From NCBI GenBank assembly GCA_016223025.1, contig JACRPU010000010.1, positions 1 through 64,000 of the forward strand: 64,000 bases of DNA, given 5' to 3'. The first letter of the stretch is position 1. Each line of letters starts with the position of its first letter. A program made the position numbers and the translations under genes. Source of the DNA: Nitrosomonadales bacterium. GTDB taxonomy: Bacteria > Pseudomonadota > Gammaproteobacteria > Burkholderiales > Gallionellaceae. Shown one piece after another: positions 26,082 through 35,683 of this stretch. The notes under the pieces were generated by a model that saw nothing but the letters and a program-made list of their open reading frames with translations, searched no databases and was not told the DNA's origin.

Positions 26082-29000
26082 TTAATTATTGTCTGCTGCG
26101 GCGGGTTTGCCCGCCCCCACCTTGACCACATTGGGATTTTCCCAGGTGCCGGTGACATTGTATTCAAACGACACCAACTTATCGAGCGGCTCGCGCAGAA
26201 GCTTGTTGACGATGAAGGTGCCGATGCCCACCAGAGGTCCGCCGGTGAACGCGCCCAGCATGGAAACGCTGTTCCCCACCGTGGGCAGGATGCGCACGTT
26301 CAGGTTCTGCGTTTCGCGGCCCAGGTCAATCTGGCCCGCCATGGTCACCTTGGCGGCGGAGCCGTCAATCTTGAAATCGCCGGTGGACAGCACGCCCTGC
26401 CTGATCTGCGCCGTGCCGGTGATGCTGTCGAAGGCGAAGCCCTCGCTGAACACGTCGGTGAAATCCAGCGTGATGTGCCGGGGCAAAGCCTGCAAGCTCA
26501 AAATGCCCAGCAGCTTGCCGATGCCGGGCTTGATTTTCAGGAACTGCCCTTTTCCCGTGTCCAGTTTGAGCGTGCCATCCAGCGTGGCATAGCTGAAATC
26601 ATCCGGCCCGCCCTGCCAGACGAACGCCCCATCGAGTTTGCCGCTGCCGTTCCTGACGCTGTCCGGGTAACCGGAGCGGGCGAGAATCTTTCCCGCATCG
26701 CCGATCTCCAGCTTGAGGTTGACCCGCGTCTGCGCCTTGCCGTCCGCCGCGCCCCATTTGCCGTCCGCCGTCAGCAGGCCGTCGGGATTAGTGATGCGCA
26801 TGCGCTCCAGCAGCCAGTCGCGCCCGTGGTGCTGCGCCAGCAATTCCATGCGCCCGAGCGGTTTGCCCTTGTAGGTCAGCTCCTCCACCGCCAGATCGAG
26901 CGCGGGGAGCTCGCCGCCGGTCGCGCTTTTATCAGCCACTTCTGCGGCAACCGGCTTGCGGGCGGCAGCCTCCTTGTTTCCGCTCTCGCCCTTGTCCAGA
27001 AACAGATTCTTCAAGCGCGCATGGAGTTTCCCTTTGTCTTGCCCCTGCCAGATCACCTCGCCGTTCGCTTCCCTGGAAGCCAGTTGCGCGGCAAGTGCGC
27101 CATTCTGGTTGCGCGCGTTGATGCGCAGGTCATTCACCTGGTAACCATAGACATCCAGGCTCTGGACCAGCAGTTCCGCACCGGCAAAACCGGTCGGCGC
27201 CGTTCCGCCAGACCCGCCCAGCAAAGGCCCCCATCCTTCCAGCGACAGTTTCGGCACGGTGCCGGTGAGCCACACCCCATCCCGCAACTGCAATTTTGGC
27301 GTGCCGCCGAAGCTCACTGTGCCGCGCTTGACGATCCAGCCCTCCCCTTCCTCGCGGCGCAGCAATTTTGCGCCGAACAGTTTGCCGTATTGCAGGGAAA
27401 GCGTGTCTTGTTGCGCGGTCGCGCTCTTCATCTCGAAGCGCACCGGGACGGTTTCTCCGGCGCCTTTGGCAAATGGCTCCGGCAGAGATGAAGACAGTCC
27501 GTCCAGGTTTGAGGTAACCACGACATCGGCCAATTTCTTCTGCACCTGGATTTCCGCTTCCCATTCGCTGCCGCCGTGCAGATAAGCCAACAGCGGGTGC
27601 GATGCGGTTTTGCGCAGCGCATCCATGTCGGTCTTGCCGCGCAACCTGGCCTGCACCGCACCGTCCGCGCCGCTCTGCACCGACAGCGTGGCCGGGCCAC
27701 CGAGGATTTGCGCGCTGGCGTTGCGCGTGCGCAGGGAGGATTCCGTAAACAGCAGTTCCCCGTTTACCTGGCGCAGCGTCGGGACGCCTTCGCCCAGCTC
27801 CATTTCGTTATCGGAAAAACGATAGCTGCCGGAAACTTTCGCCGGTTTGCCGCCCTGCAGCGGGACATCCACCATCAGGGCAAGCTTGCCGTTGCCGCGC
27901 GCCGCCATGCCGTCGGTGAAACCGTCTATGTAGCCGCGCACCGGGCTTTTCTGGATGAAATCCAGGCCGTGCGCGGTTTCCGCCAGAGCCTCGCCGCGCA
28001 CCTGCAACAGCAGGTCGGGGCTGGACGTATCCGGCACAACCACGCTCACCTTTTGCAGGCGCGCGCCCACCGTCGCGGCGGACGGCGCGATCACCTCCAG
28101 CCGGTTGCCCTGAACCAGCAATTCGGCGGTGATATTTTCCAGGCGCGGCCACTCTCTGGCGTATTCCATTGATACGTCCCTGGCACGCATGCGGATGCTG
28201 AAAATGCCTTTCCTGTTTTCGGGGAACGGAAAATCGTTCAGGTCGCCATGCAGGCGCAGGCGGAATTCGGAAGCCTGCCCGCCCAGCAACGCATCGCGTA
28301 TCCAGGCGTGGGTTTCCTCGCCCAATGCGGCCAGCGGAATGTAGCGGTCGGCATGATGCACGTCGGCGCGCGTCAGGGCGATGGTCAGGTCAATTATGCC
28401 AGGGCTCTTCGGCTGTCCGGGGCTGTCCGGCACGGTGCGGTAGCTGCCGAACAGGGTTCCGGCAACGTCGGCGTTGGCGACTGAAACATTGCCGAACTTC
28501 ACTTCCAACCCATCTTTGCCCGATTGCCAGCCGGACTGCGCGGTGAGCGTGTCGAATTGCAGCGGCTCCGGCATGATGTGCGGCGCATCCACCACCAGCT
28601 TTCGCGCATTCAGCGACAGCGTGCCGCCGCGTTCGTTGCCGTCCACTTCGCCGCTCAGCCCGCTGAACCCTGGCAGGCTGTCCGTGCGCCGCAGGGATAG
28701 CCTGTCAAATTGCGCCTTGATATCGTAATGGGCCAGCTTGCCCGCTTCGCTCTGCCATTTGGTTTGCAGGCCCGCCACCAGGCCTTGCGGCGCAAACTCG
28801 GCGAGCCGTTTCCTCAAGTCCTGCCCCAGCGGCAAATAGTCCGCAAGGCCGGTCAGGCCGGCCAGATCCAGCGTATTGGCGCGCAGTTCGCCGCTGTCCG
28901 AGCGCCTGTCCCCGGCCCCGGCAAGGCGCAGGAAAAAGTCGGTTGGCTGCACCGGCAAACCGTTATTCATCTGCAACGAAAATTTGCGCGCGGAAATCTC

Positions 29001-30005
29001 CATCCCCTGCGCCGACTCCTGCCAATCAAGGCGCCCGCGCAGCGCGCGCAAATCGAGCACCGGCAAATCCTCGCCCAATTGCGCCCGCACATCCGCCAGC
29101 ACGAGATCGGTTGTCAGCCGGTTGGCCTTTCCCTCCCCGAACTCCATCCAGCCGCGCAACGCCCCCTTGCCGAGCCGGAAACCGGCGGGCAACGGCAACC
29201 ACGCCCGCCATGCGCCCACATCAACATAATCGAGCTGGGCGAACAACTGGCCGCGCCAGTTGCGCAGATCGTCAAAGCTGTTGCCGTAAAAATCGCCGCG
29301 CACGTCGAGCTGCGCGGACAGTTCCGCCGGGGGCAGCGCGCGCACCGCAAAACGGTGGCGCCGCCCGGAAACCGCGATCAGGCCGACCTTCTCCATCAGC
29401 CAGTTATCCTCGATGAGCCCGCTATTCTCGACGAGAAGGTTCACCTGATCGAATGCCAGCGGCGCGGCGGCGCGCTGTTCATCCTGCCAGGTAATGCGCG
29501 CATCCCGCACCACGATGCGCGCCTGGTGCAACAGCCAGTCGGACAGGTTTTTGTCCGACGGCTCGCCGGACAGCGCCATGCCCGCGATGTACAGCAAGCC
29601 CTGCGCATCACGCCTGACCAGCAGGTTCGGGCGATCGAGCTCGATGCTGTGCAAACGCACTTCGCCGGCCAGCAATGTTGCCCACGACACCACGTTATCC
29701 ACGCGCGGCAGCGCCAGCGCGGTCTGGCCCCGCTTATCCAGGATGCGCACATCGGTGAACGACAGATGGGGGCGGATGCCTTGCCAATCAGCCTCGATCT
29801 TGCCGATGGAAACCGGCTGCCCGATGGCCTGGCTGGCGGAAACCGTGATGATGCCGCGATACCGCTCGATGTCCGGCAATATCCAGTAACGCAGCCCCAG
29901 CATCAGCCCGGCGCAGGCAAGCGCCACCAGCGCCGTGCCGACCAGCGCGATTCGGGCCAAGTGGCCCAGCCCTTTCCAGGCCAGGCGCAGGGAGGCTCTC
30001 AGCAT
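26082..30005 (-). CDS. yhdP: YhdP family AsmA-like envelope lipid-transport protein
   Basis: About 1307 residues. A signal-anchor helix lies at the N-terminus (LARIALVGTALVALACAGLMLGLRYW), then a long periplasmic region of beta-rich repeats, and the conserved C-terminal AsmA-like block (LPTVGNSVSMLGAFTGGPLVGIGTFIVNKLLREPLDKLVSFEYNVTGTWENPNVVKV). YhdP, TamB and YdbH are inner-membrane-anchored bridges that carry phospholipid to the outer membrane in E. coli. The frame opens with GTG at 30029, but the ATG at 30005 (MLRASLRLAWKGL) gives the usual start; neither has a good Shine-Dalgarno. First gene of yhdP-nit-tldD. A hairpin repeat (copy B) stands directly upstream. Confidence 0.9.
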   Translation of the reverse strand: MLRASLRLAWKGLGHLARIALVGTALVALACAGLMLGLRYWILPDIERYRGIITVSASQAIGQPVSIGKIEADWQGIRPHLSFTDVRILDKRGQTALALPRVDNVVSWATLLAGEVRLHSIELDRPNLLVRRDAQGLLYIAGMALSGEPSDKNLSDWLLHQARIVVRDARITWQDEQRAAAPLAFDQVNLLVENSGLIEDNWLMEKVGLIAVSGRRHRFAVRALPPAELSAQLDVRGDFYGNSFDDLRNWRGQLFAQLDYVDVGAWRAWLPLPAGFRLGKGALRGWMEFGEGKANRLTTDLVLADVRAQLGEDLPVLDLRALRGRLDWQESAQGMEISARKFSLQMNNGLPVQPTDFFLRLAGAGDRRSDSGELRANTLDLAGLTGLADYLPLGQDLRKRLAEFAPQGLVAGLQTKWQSEAGKLAHYDIKAQFDRLSLRRTDSLPGFSGLSGEVDGNERGGTLSLNARKLVVDAPHIMPEPLQFDTLTAQSGWQSGKDGLEVKFGNVSVANADVAGTLFGSYRTVPDSPGQPKSPGIIDLTIALTRADVHHADRYIPLAALGEETHAWIRDALLGGQASEFRLRLHGDLNDFPFPENRKGIFSIRMRARDVSMEYAREWPRLENITAELLVQGNRLEVIAPSAATVGARLQKVSVVVPDTSSPDLLLQVRGEALAETAHGLDFIQKSPVRGYIDGFTDGMAARGNGKLALMVDVPLQGGKPAKVSGSYRFSDNEMELGEGVPTLRQVNGELLFTESSLRTRNASAQILGGPATLSVQSGADGAVQARLRGKTDMDALRKTASHPLLAYLHGGSEWEAEIQVQKKLADVVVTSNLDGLSSSLPEPFAKGAGETVPVRFEMKSATAQQDTLSLQYGKLFGAKLLRREEGEGWIVKRGTVSFGGTPKLQLRDGVWLTGTVPKLSLEGWGPLLGGSGGTAPTGFAGAELLVQSLDVYGYQVNDLRINARNQNGALAAQLASREANGEVIWQGQDKGKLHARLKNLFLDKGESGNKEAAARKPVAAEVADKSATGGELPALDLAVEELTYKGKPLGRMELLAQHHGRDWLLERMRITNPDGLLTADGKWGAADGKAQTRVNLKLEIGDAGKILARSGYPDSVRNGSGKLDGAFVWQGGPDDFSYATLDGTLKLDTGKGQFLKIKPGIGKLLGILSLQALPRHITLDFTDVFSEGFAFDSITGTAQIRQGVLSTGDFKIDGSAAKVTMAGQIDLGRETQNLNVRILPTVGNSVSMLGAFTGGPLVGIGTFIVNKLLREPLDKLVSFEYNVTGTWENPNVVKVGAGKPAAADNN

Positions 30006-30039
30006 AAGGAACGGTGGCCGGGCGGCCACGCAAGCAAGC

Positions 30040-30092
30040 TAACGATCATGGCGCAGGCCACCCCGAATGATGAATCGCCTGCGCCACAATCG
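30040..30092. repeat. CCACCCC-loop hairpin repeat, copy B (upstream of yhdP)
   Basis: AACGATCATGGCGCAG and CTGCGCCACAATCGT form the stem; the loop reads GCCACCCCGAATGATGAATCG. It is nearly identical to copy A at 21397-21458. On the minus strand it lies just before the yhdP start, so it would be in the yhdP leader if the promoter is further upstream. Confidence 0.65.
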
Positions 30093-30290
30093 TCCCCTCA
30101 CCCCCGTTCCCCCTCGCCCAAAAGGAGAGGGGTACGGTATGCCCTCGCTGCGCGAGATTCACTTTAACCAGGGTGTGCATCGGGAAATAATGAGCCGGTT
30201 GAGGCGGTATTTTAACTCCAACAGGCTGCTGAAAGGCTCTGCGGAAGCCGTATTTGCCACGAAAATTGCGTAGCGGGAGGGCTTGCCAAC

Positions 30291-30434
30291 TATCCCCCAT
30301 TATTCCCGGAGGGGGATAATGGGCCACGGGGTTAATTCTAAGCCGGACGAGTCGGAGCCAAAAATGGAAAGCCGTCTTCTCGTGCTATCCCCACCATTTT
30401 CCCCGAACGGGAAAATGAGCCACGGGGCTGAATA
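30291..30434. repeat. Two tandem hairpins of one repeat family
   Basis: Unit 1 (30291-30338) reads TATCCCCCATTATTCCC, GGAG, GGGGATAATGGG, CCACGGGG. Unit 2 (30385-30434) reads TATCCCCACCATTTTCCCC, GAAC, GGGAAAATGAG, CCACGGGG. The arms have diverged together so that each stem is kept, which suggests the fold is selected or that each unit amplified as a hairpin. They lie just after the end of the His-rich protein gene. Confidence 0.65.
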
Positions 30435-30454
30435 AGGAGGGGTTTGTTCCAGCA

Positions 30455-31060
30455 TCAATGGGTGAGCGGTTTCCAGCCGGAATCGTCAAAATAGGTCGCA
30501 TATTTTTCCAGCGCACCGACCACTTTCACGGCGCCATCCCGGCGCTTCACTTTCTTCAGTTTGCCTTGCATCGCCCCGATGCCTTCGAGCATGTCGGCGA
30601 GGATCAGGTGCAATTGCGCGTCGGCTTTCGGATCGAGCTTGCAGTTGCCTGCCATGTATTCCACCTCGCCGTTGATCTTGCCGGCCAGTTCGCCATATTC
30701 GGAGTCAGAAAGTTTGCCCTCATGGATGCCGCCCAGTGACGCGGCGATAATATCGCGAATATTTCCCATCGCTTTGCGCAGCGGCTCGTCTATCGCCCAT
30801 TTCTTGCCGTTGTCGAGCGTGGGTTTGGCGGCGGAACCGTGATGGGAGTGCCCGTGCTTTGCGGGCCCGGCAGCCGGCGCGTTGGCCGTGCCGAGACAAA
30901 GCGTCAGCGCGAGAACGGGCAGGGAATGCTTCCGAAACAAAGGCAGCTTCGGGGAACGGTCCTCCGGTTTGCCGGTTTTACCGGGCTCCTGCCGCAGCCT
31001 GCCCTCGAATGGGGCTGTCGGGGGCGGGAGCGGCGGAATTGAATTTCCGGAAGCAGGCAT
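30455..31060 (-). CDS. Secreted His-rich helical protein, conserved hypothetical
   Basis: 201 residues. After a Pro-rich N-terminal stretch of about 40 residues comes a signal-peptide-like segment (LPVLALTLCLGTANAPAAG), a His cluster (KHGHSHHG) and a helical domain with the recognisable block WAIDEPLRKAMGNIRDII, NGEVEYMAGNCKLDPKADAQLHLILADMLEG and ALEKYATYFDD. This resembles small periplasmic proteins annotated as DnrO-like in betaproteobacteria; no function is established. The His cluster and the single Cys suggest metal binding (inference). GCGGAA eight bases before the ATG supports this start, although a TTG just before FRKHSLP would give a conventional signal peptide. It lies four bases after the cyclase gene. 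Confidence 0.65.
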   Translation of the reverse strand: MPASGNSIPPLPPPTAPFEGRLRQEPGKTGKPEDRSPKLPLFRKHSLPVLALTLCLGTANAPAAGPAKHGHSHHGSAAKPTLDNGKKWAIDEPLRKAMGNIRDIIAASLGGIHEGKLSDSEYGELAGKINGEVEYMAGNCKLDPKADAQLHLILADMLEGIGAMQGKLKKVKRRDGAVKVVGALEKYATYFDDSGWKPLTH

Positions 31061-31063
31061 AAT

Positions 31064-32719
31064 TTATTCCGCCTGGCTCACACGGTTTTTGCCGCTTTTC
31101 TTGGCCTGGTACATGGCCTTGTCGGCGCGCTCGATCATATCTTCCGCTGTTTCTTCCCCGGCGCGCAACGCCACGCCGGCGCTGAAGGTGATCAGCAGCC
31201 GCTCGTTGCCGTGCAGAAAGAATTTTCTGGTGAGCTCGCGCTGCAGGCGGGTGATGATTTCTATGGCTTCCGCCAGTTCGGTATCGGGCAGAATGATGAG
31301 AAATTCCTCGCCGCCATAGCGCGCCACCGCATCGGTCGGACGCAGGGTGTCCTTGATGACTTTCGTGAGGTGTACCAGCGCCCGATCGCCGACCTGGTGG
31401 CCCAGGGTGTCGTTGAGCTGCTTGAAATTGTCTATGTCGAGCATCGCCAGGCTGACCGGGGATTGCTGGCGCTCGGCGCGTTTGATTTCGCGCTCCAGCG
31501 TTTCATCCAGCCCGCGCCGGTTGAGCGCGCCGGTGAGTTGGTCCGCATGCACCAGTTCGCTGGTTTGTTCCAGTTCCTGCTCCAGTTGCCGGACGCGCTC
31601 TTCGGCTTGTTGAGCCTGCTTGCGGGTGGTGAGCAGTTCCTCGTGCGAGCGTTGCGCGCTGTCCTGGATGATGCGCGTGTCGTGCATGATTTCATCGAGA
31701 ATCTGGCTCAGCGCGGCGAGATTGTCTGCGCCCCGGATTTTCATGCTGTATCCGATGATTTTGCTGTGGTAGGCGCCGGTAGTTTCGGTCAAGCCGCCCA
31801 GGCGGTCAATGAAGGTAGTCATCAGATTCTTGAGGGTGGTCTTGGCATCGCTCAGGCTTTCCTTCAGGAAGCCCTGCTCGATGATGGCGCTGCGCAGGTT
31901 GCGTTCCGCATCGGCGATGGTGCGCTTGTCCAGCGGGTGCGCGATGATTTCCTGCAAGGTGGTAATCTGGCCGTGCAGCCATTTGTCTTCGGCGGCCAGT
32001 TCGCCGATGTTCTCCACCAGCAGGCGCAACAGGCGTACCACGCCATCCTGAATCTTCGTTTTGTCCTCTGCGCGCAACTCCAGCTTGATCCAGAACTGGC
32101 GCAACTGCTTGGCCAGCCTGGTGGCTTGCCCGTGATCTCCGGTGGCGCGCGCCTGCTGGGCCAGCGCCTGTATCTCGCCCGCCAGTTCCGGCTGCGCGCC
32201 GAGCGAGCTTTCCAGGGTTTGCGCCAGCAGTTCGCGCAATTGGGCCACCAGCTCGATGCTCTTGATTACGCCCTGGGGCGAGCCCGTTGCCGCCGGTGCG
32301 GCTGCGACCGGTTCCAGCACCGCCGGAACCAGATCGTCGGAGCCGGGCGCAAGCGGCGCGCCGGACCAGGAATGCACCAGGGCCTGCAACTTTTCGTACA
32401 GCGCATCGGGGTTGCCGGAAAATTTGTTCAGCACGGTTTCCAGGCCGTCTCTCTTGCGCGTGACGGTAATGCCCTTATGCGGGGTTTCCAGTTGCTTGAG
32501 CAGGTCGCGGATCAGCTTGGGCCACACCGGAGCGGGCTTTGCCGGGCTGTCCGGCGATCCCTGCGCCGGAGGTGCGACCACCTCCGCCCGCACGCCGGCA
32601 GCCCCGCAGATTTCCTGATACACGTGCGCATAGTTGTCGGGCGTCGGGACGATTTTGCGCGCGGCCAGGGTTTTCAGGGTTTCGCGCGCGATGTCGGATG
32701 GAGTGTGGTGAGCGGACAT
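31064..32719 (-). CDS. Cytoplasmic diguanylate cyclase with long helical N-terminus
   Basis: 551 residues; makes c-di-GMP. The N-terminal part (TPSDIARETLKTLAARKIVPTPDNYAHVYQEI, then a Pro/Ala-rich linker and several hundred residues of helix) has no known sensor domain. A coiled coil (about 345-385) leads into the GGDEF domain (DQLTGALNRRGLDE, then YGGEEFLIILP near residues 466-474). A GGEEF signature is compatible with activity; no clear RxxD inhibitory site was checked. It has no membrane segment. The same N-terminal block is seen in other betaproteobacterial cyclases of unknown input. Operon with the His-rich secreted protein downstream. Confidence 0.88.
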   Translation of the reverse strand: MSAHHTPSDIARETLKTLAARKIVPTPDNYAHVYQEICGAAGVRAEVVAPPAQGSPDSPAKPAPVWPKLIRDLLKQLETPHKGITVTRKRDGLETVLNKFSGNPDALYEKLQALVHSWSGAPLAPGSDDLVPAVLEPVAAAPAATGSPQGVIKSIELVAQLRELLAQTLESSLGAQPELAGEIQALAQQARATGDHGQATRLAKQLRQFWIKLELRAEDKTKIQDGVVRLLRLLVENIGELAAEDKWLHGQITTLQEIIAHPLDKRTIADAERNLRSAIIEQGFLKESLSDAKTTLKNLMTTFIDRLGGLTETTGAYHSKIIGYSMKIRGADNLAALSQILDEIMHDTRIIQDSAQRSHEELLTTRKQAQQAEERVRQLEQELEQTSELVHADQLTGALNRRGLDETLEREIKRAERQQSPVSLAMLDIDNFKQLNDTLGHQVGDRALVHLTKVIKDTLRPTDAVARYGGEEFLIILPDTELAEAIEIITRLQRELTRKFFLHGNERLLITFSAGVALRAGEETAEDMIERADKAMYQAKKSGKNRVSQAE

Positions 32720-32815
32720 GGATGAATTTTGCGGGTTGCTTGCGAGGGAATGACAAAGCCAATGGATTAACCGGGATTATACCAATATAACGCCAACAGC
32801 CCGCCCTTCAAAAAC

Positions 32816-34594
32816 CTAACCTTCCTCCTGCTGTTGCAAGGCCCACATTTGCGCATAGATTCCCTGCCGCACCAGCAAATCGCGGTGGGTGCCGCGCTCG
32901 ACGATGCGCCCTTTGTCCATCACCAGTATCTCCCGAGCATCCACGACGGTGGAAAGGCGGTGCGCGATGACCAGGGTGGTGCGGTCGCGCGCAACGCCGC
33001 GCAGCTCGCCCTGTATCGCCTTCTCGGATTTGGAGTCCAGCGCCGAAGTCGCTTCGTCAAAAATCAGGATGGCCGGGTTTTTGAGGATGGCGCGCGCGAT
33101 CGCCACGCGCTGCTTTTCGCCGCCGGAAAGCTTGAGGCCGCGCTCGCCCACCAGCGTTTCATACCCCTGCGGCAGCGATTCGATGAAGGCGTGGATATGC
33201 GCCAGCCGCGCAACCTCCTCCACTTCCTCGCGGCTGGCGCCCGACCGCCCGTAGGCGATGTTGTAATAGATGCTGTCGTTGAACAGCACGGTGTCCTGCG
33301 GCACGATGCCGATGGCCGCACGCAGGCTGGCCTGGGTCACCTGGCGGATGTCCTGCCCGTCAACCAGGATGCGCCCCGCGCCCGCATCGTAAAAGCGGAA
33401 CAGCAGGCGCGACAGCGTGGACTTGCCCGCCCCGCTCGCCCCCACCACGGCGACGGTGTGCCCTGCCGGAATATCAAAACTTACATCGAAAAGGATTTGC
33501 CGTTCCGGATCGTAGGAAAAACTTACCCGCTCGAAGCGTATCGCCGCCCGCTCCAGCCTCAGCGGCGCGGCATCCGGCGCGTCCTCGATTTCGCGGCGCT
33601 CGCCGAGCAGGCGGAACATTTTTTCCATGTCGGCCAGCGCGTGCTTGATCTCGCGGTAGACGAAACCGAGGAAATGCAGCGGCATGGAAAGCTGCAACAT
33701 GAACACGTTGACCAGCACCAGATCGCCCAGGGTCATCGTCCCCTTCGCCACGCCGTCGGCGGCCAGCAGCATCAGCGCGGTGATGCCGGCGGCGATGATC
33801 GTGCTTTGCCCGGCGTTCAGCGCGGCCAGCGAAGTCTGGTTTTGCACCGCCGCCTTTTCCCATTTGGCGAGATGCGCGTCGTAGTGGTTGGCCTCATAGC
33901 CCTCATTGCCGAAATATTTCACCGTCTCGTAGTTGAGCAGGCTGTCTATGGCGCGGGTGTTGGCCTTGGAATCCATGTCGTTCATGGTGCGCCGGAACAC
34001 CATGCGCCACTCGGTGACCAGCAGGGTGAACGCCGCATACACCACCAGCGTGATGAACGTGATGGCGGCGAACCACGGGTTGTATTTGCCCAGCAGGATG
34101 ACGGCGACCAGCGTGATTTCCAGCAGCGTGGGCAGGATGTTGAACAGCATGAAGTTGAGCAGGAAGCCGATGCCACGGGTACCGCGCTCGATGTCGCGCG
34201 AAACGCCGCCGGTCTGCCGCTCCAGGTGGAAGCGCAGGCTCAGGCTGTGCAGGTGGGCAAATATCTTGAGCGCCACGCGCCGGATGGCGCGCTGCGTCAC
34301 CTTGGCAAACACCGCGTCGCGCAGCTCGCCAAACAGGGTGCTGCACAGCCGCATCGAACCGTAGCCGACCACGAGGAAAACCGGCACGACCAGCATCGCC
34401 TGCGGACGATCCATCGCATCCACGATTTCCTTGAGCACCAGCGGCACCGCCACGTTGGCCAGTTTGGCCAGCACCAGCATCGCCAGCGCCAGCGCCACCC
34501 TGGCCTTATACTCCAGCAGGTAGGGCAGCAGAGTGCGAATGGTATTCCAGTCGCCGCGCGTGGAGTGTTCCGGTGAAAAGGGAAGGGAGCGCAT
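32816..34594 (-). CDS. Atm1/HMT1-type ABC exporter (fused permease and ATPase)
   Basis: 592 residues: about six transmembrane helices (residues 25-320) fused to an ATPase. ATPase motifs: Walker A GASGAGKST (about 382-390), Q-loop IVPQDTVLFND, signature LSGGEKQ (about 485), Walker B ILIFDEATSALD (about 505) and the H-loop in VIAHRLSTV. The stretch NTRAIDSLLNYETVKYFGNE is the mark of the Atm1/HMT1 subgroup, whose bacterial members export glutathione conjugates and help in metal tolerance. It works as a homodimer in the inner membrane. Divergent from the peptidase gene. Confidence 0.92.
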   Translation of the reverse strand: MRSLPFSPEHSTRGDWNTIRTLLPYLLEYKARVALALAMLVLAKLANVAVPLVLKEIVDAMDRPQAMLVVPVFLVVGYGSMRLCSTLFGELRDAVFAKVTQRAIRRVALKIFAHLHSLSLRFHLERQTGGVSRDIERGTRGIGFLLNFMLFNILPTLLEITLVAVILLGKYNPWFAAITFITLVVYAAFTLLVTEWRMVFRRTMNDMDSKANTRAIDSLLNYETVKYFGNEGYEANHYDAHLAKWEKAAVQNQTSLAALNAGQSTIIAAGITALMLLAADGVAKGTMTLGDLVLVNVFMLQLSMPLHFLGFVYREIKHALADMEKMFRLLGERREIEDAPDAAPLRLERAAIRFERVSFSYDPERQILFDVSFDIPAGHTVAVVGASGAGKSTLSRLLFRFYDAGAGRILVDGQDIRQVTQASLRAAIGIVPQDTVLFNDSIYYNIAYGRSGASREEVEEVARLAHIHAFIESLPQGYETLVGERGLKLSGGEKQRVAIARAILKNPAILIFDEATSALDSKSEKAIQGELRGVARDRTTLVIAHRLSTVVDAREILVMDKGRIVERGTHRDLLVRQGIYAQMWALQQQEEG

Positions 34595-34723
34595 TGACTG
34601 GATCGAAAAGGCCGGAGATGAGCAGGCGCATTATAGCGGCCCCGCGAGCCGCCCGATGGGGCGGACACGACAAGTTTCCTGCAATGCTCCGTTCGCTTTT
34701 TTCGCTGCGCGCTCTTTCCGCTT

Positions 34724-34750
34724 TGATTTTTCTAAAGATTTTGGTATTCT
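34724..34750 (+). promoter_or_regulatory. Candidate promoter for the D-Ala-D-Ala peptidase gene
   Basis: TTGATT and TATTCT are 15 bases apart in an A/T-rich patch. The spacing is short, so the call is tentative. Confidence 0.3.
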
Positions 34751-34789
34751 TGCGGACACAATGAAAATGTGGCTATTCCGGGGGGCGGT

Positions 34790-35683
34790 GTGCGCAACAA
34801 ATTTCTGCTGATGGTATTGCTGGGTTGTTCGCTGGCGGCGCAGGCTGCGGCGGGCGATGCGGCAACGCGGATACAGGATGACGAGCTTGCCAGCACGGTG
34901 CTGAGGTTCACCTCATCGCCCAAGCTGCGCTCGGCGATTGCCCTGATTTATGACGAAGATGGGCAGGCCCCTTTGTATACCAAGAACGCGGATACGGTCG
35001 CGCCTATCGCTTCCATCACCAAGCTGATGACCGCGATGGTGGTGCTGGACGCGCAACTGCCGCTGGATGAGAAAATCCGCATCAGCAGGCAGGACATGGA
35101 TAAGCTCAAGGGCACCAGCTCGCGCATGAACCCCGGCCTGGAACTGTCGCGCGGCGAGTTGCTCCGGCTGGCTTTGATGTCCTCCGAGAACCGTGCCGCC
35201 GCCGCGCTGGCGCGCACCTATCCGGGAGGGGCGGAGGCTGCCGTTGCGATGATGAACGGCAAAGCGCGCGAACTGGGCATGAAGGATACGCAGTTCCGCG
35301 ACCCCACCGGCCTGCACAGCGGCAACACATCCACCGCGCAGGACCTGGTGAAGATGGTCCAGACGGCGCAACGCTACGACCTCATCCGGGAATACACCAC
35401 CACTTCATCCTATACCGTGAAGGCGGGGCGCAGGCCGATGCGTTTCAGCAACACCAACCCGCTGGTAAAAAACGCTTCCTGGGATATCGGCGTCAGCAAG
35501 ACCGGCTACATCAGCGAGGCGGGACGCTGCCTGGTGATGCAGGCCAGGATCAACCAGCGCCCGGTAGTGATCGTGCTGCTCGATTCGTGGGGTTTGCGTT
35601 CCCGCATCGGCGATGCCAACCGCATCAAGAAATGGATGGAAAGCGCCGAAGCTCGGACGCACGTCAGCACTCGCCGCAGTTGA
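34790..35683 (+). CDS. pbpG: D-alanyl-D-alanine endopeptidase (PbpG/PBP7-like)
   Basis: Periplasmic serine peptidase that cuts peptidoglycan cross-links. About 297 residues. Active-site motifs: SITK (SxxK, in PIASITKLMTAMVVLDA), SEN (SxN, in MSSENRAAAALA) and KTG (in VSKTGYISEAGRC). The signal peptide is MRNKFLLMVLLGCSLAAQAAAG if the GTG at 34790 is used; this start has a GGGGG stretch just upstream. The open frame begins at another GTG (34769), which would add seven residues before the signal peptide and has no Shine-Dalgarno. Monocistronic and divergent from the ABC exporter gene. Confidence 0.9.
   Translation: MRNKFLLMVLLGCSLAAQAAAGDAATRIQDDELASTVLRFTSSPKLRSAIALIYDEDGQAPLYTKNADTVAPIASITKLMTAMVVLDAQLPLDEKIRISRQDMDKLKGTSSRMNPGLELSRGELLRLALMSSENRAAAALARTYPGGAEAAVAMMNGKARELGMKDTQFRDPTGLHSGNTSTAQDLVKMVQTAQRYDLIREYTTTSSYTVKAGRRPMRFSNTNPLVKNASWDIGVSKTGYISEAGRCLVMQARINQRPVVIVLLDSWGLRSRIGDANRIKKWMESAEARTHVSTRRS

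Larger units (their letters stand above)
30006..30454. other. Gene-free, repeat-rich gap upstream of yhdP
   Basis: 449 bases without a recognisable gene. It contains the CCACCCC-loop hairpin (30040-30092), a CCCTCACCCCCGTTCCCCCTC stretch paired with GGAGAGGGG (30093-30132), and a tandem pair of hairpins (30291-30434). The remainder (30133-30290) shows nothing I can name. Confidence 0.6.

Noticed and set aside
30291-30434. Repeated hairpins considered as a CRISPR array
   Set aside because: Only two units, self-complementary, unequal and without regular spacers or cas genes.
31211-34576. Two long plus-strand frames opposite the cyclase and the ABC exporter
   Set aside because: Shadows of genes with intact GGEEF and ATPase motifs on the minus strand.
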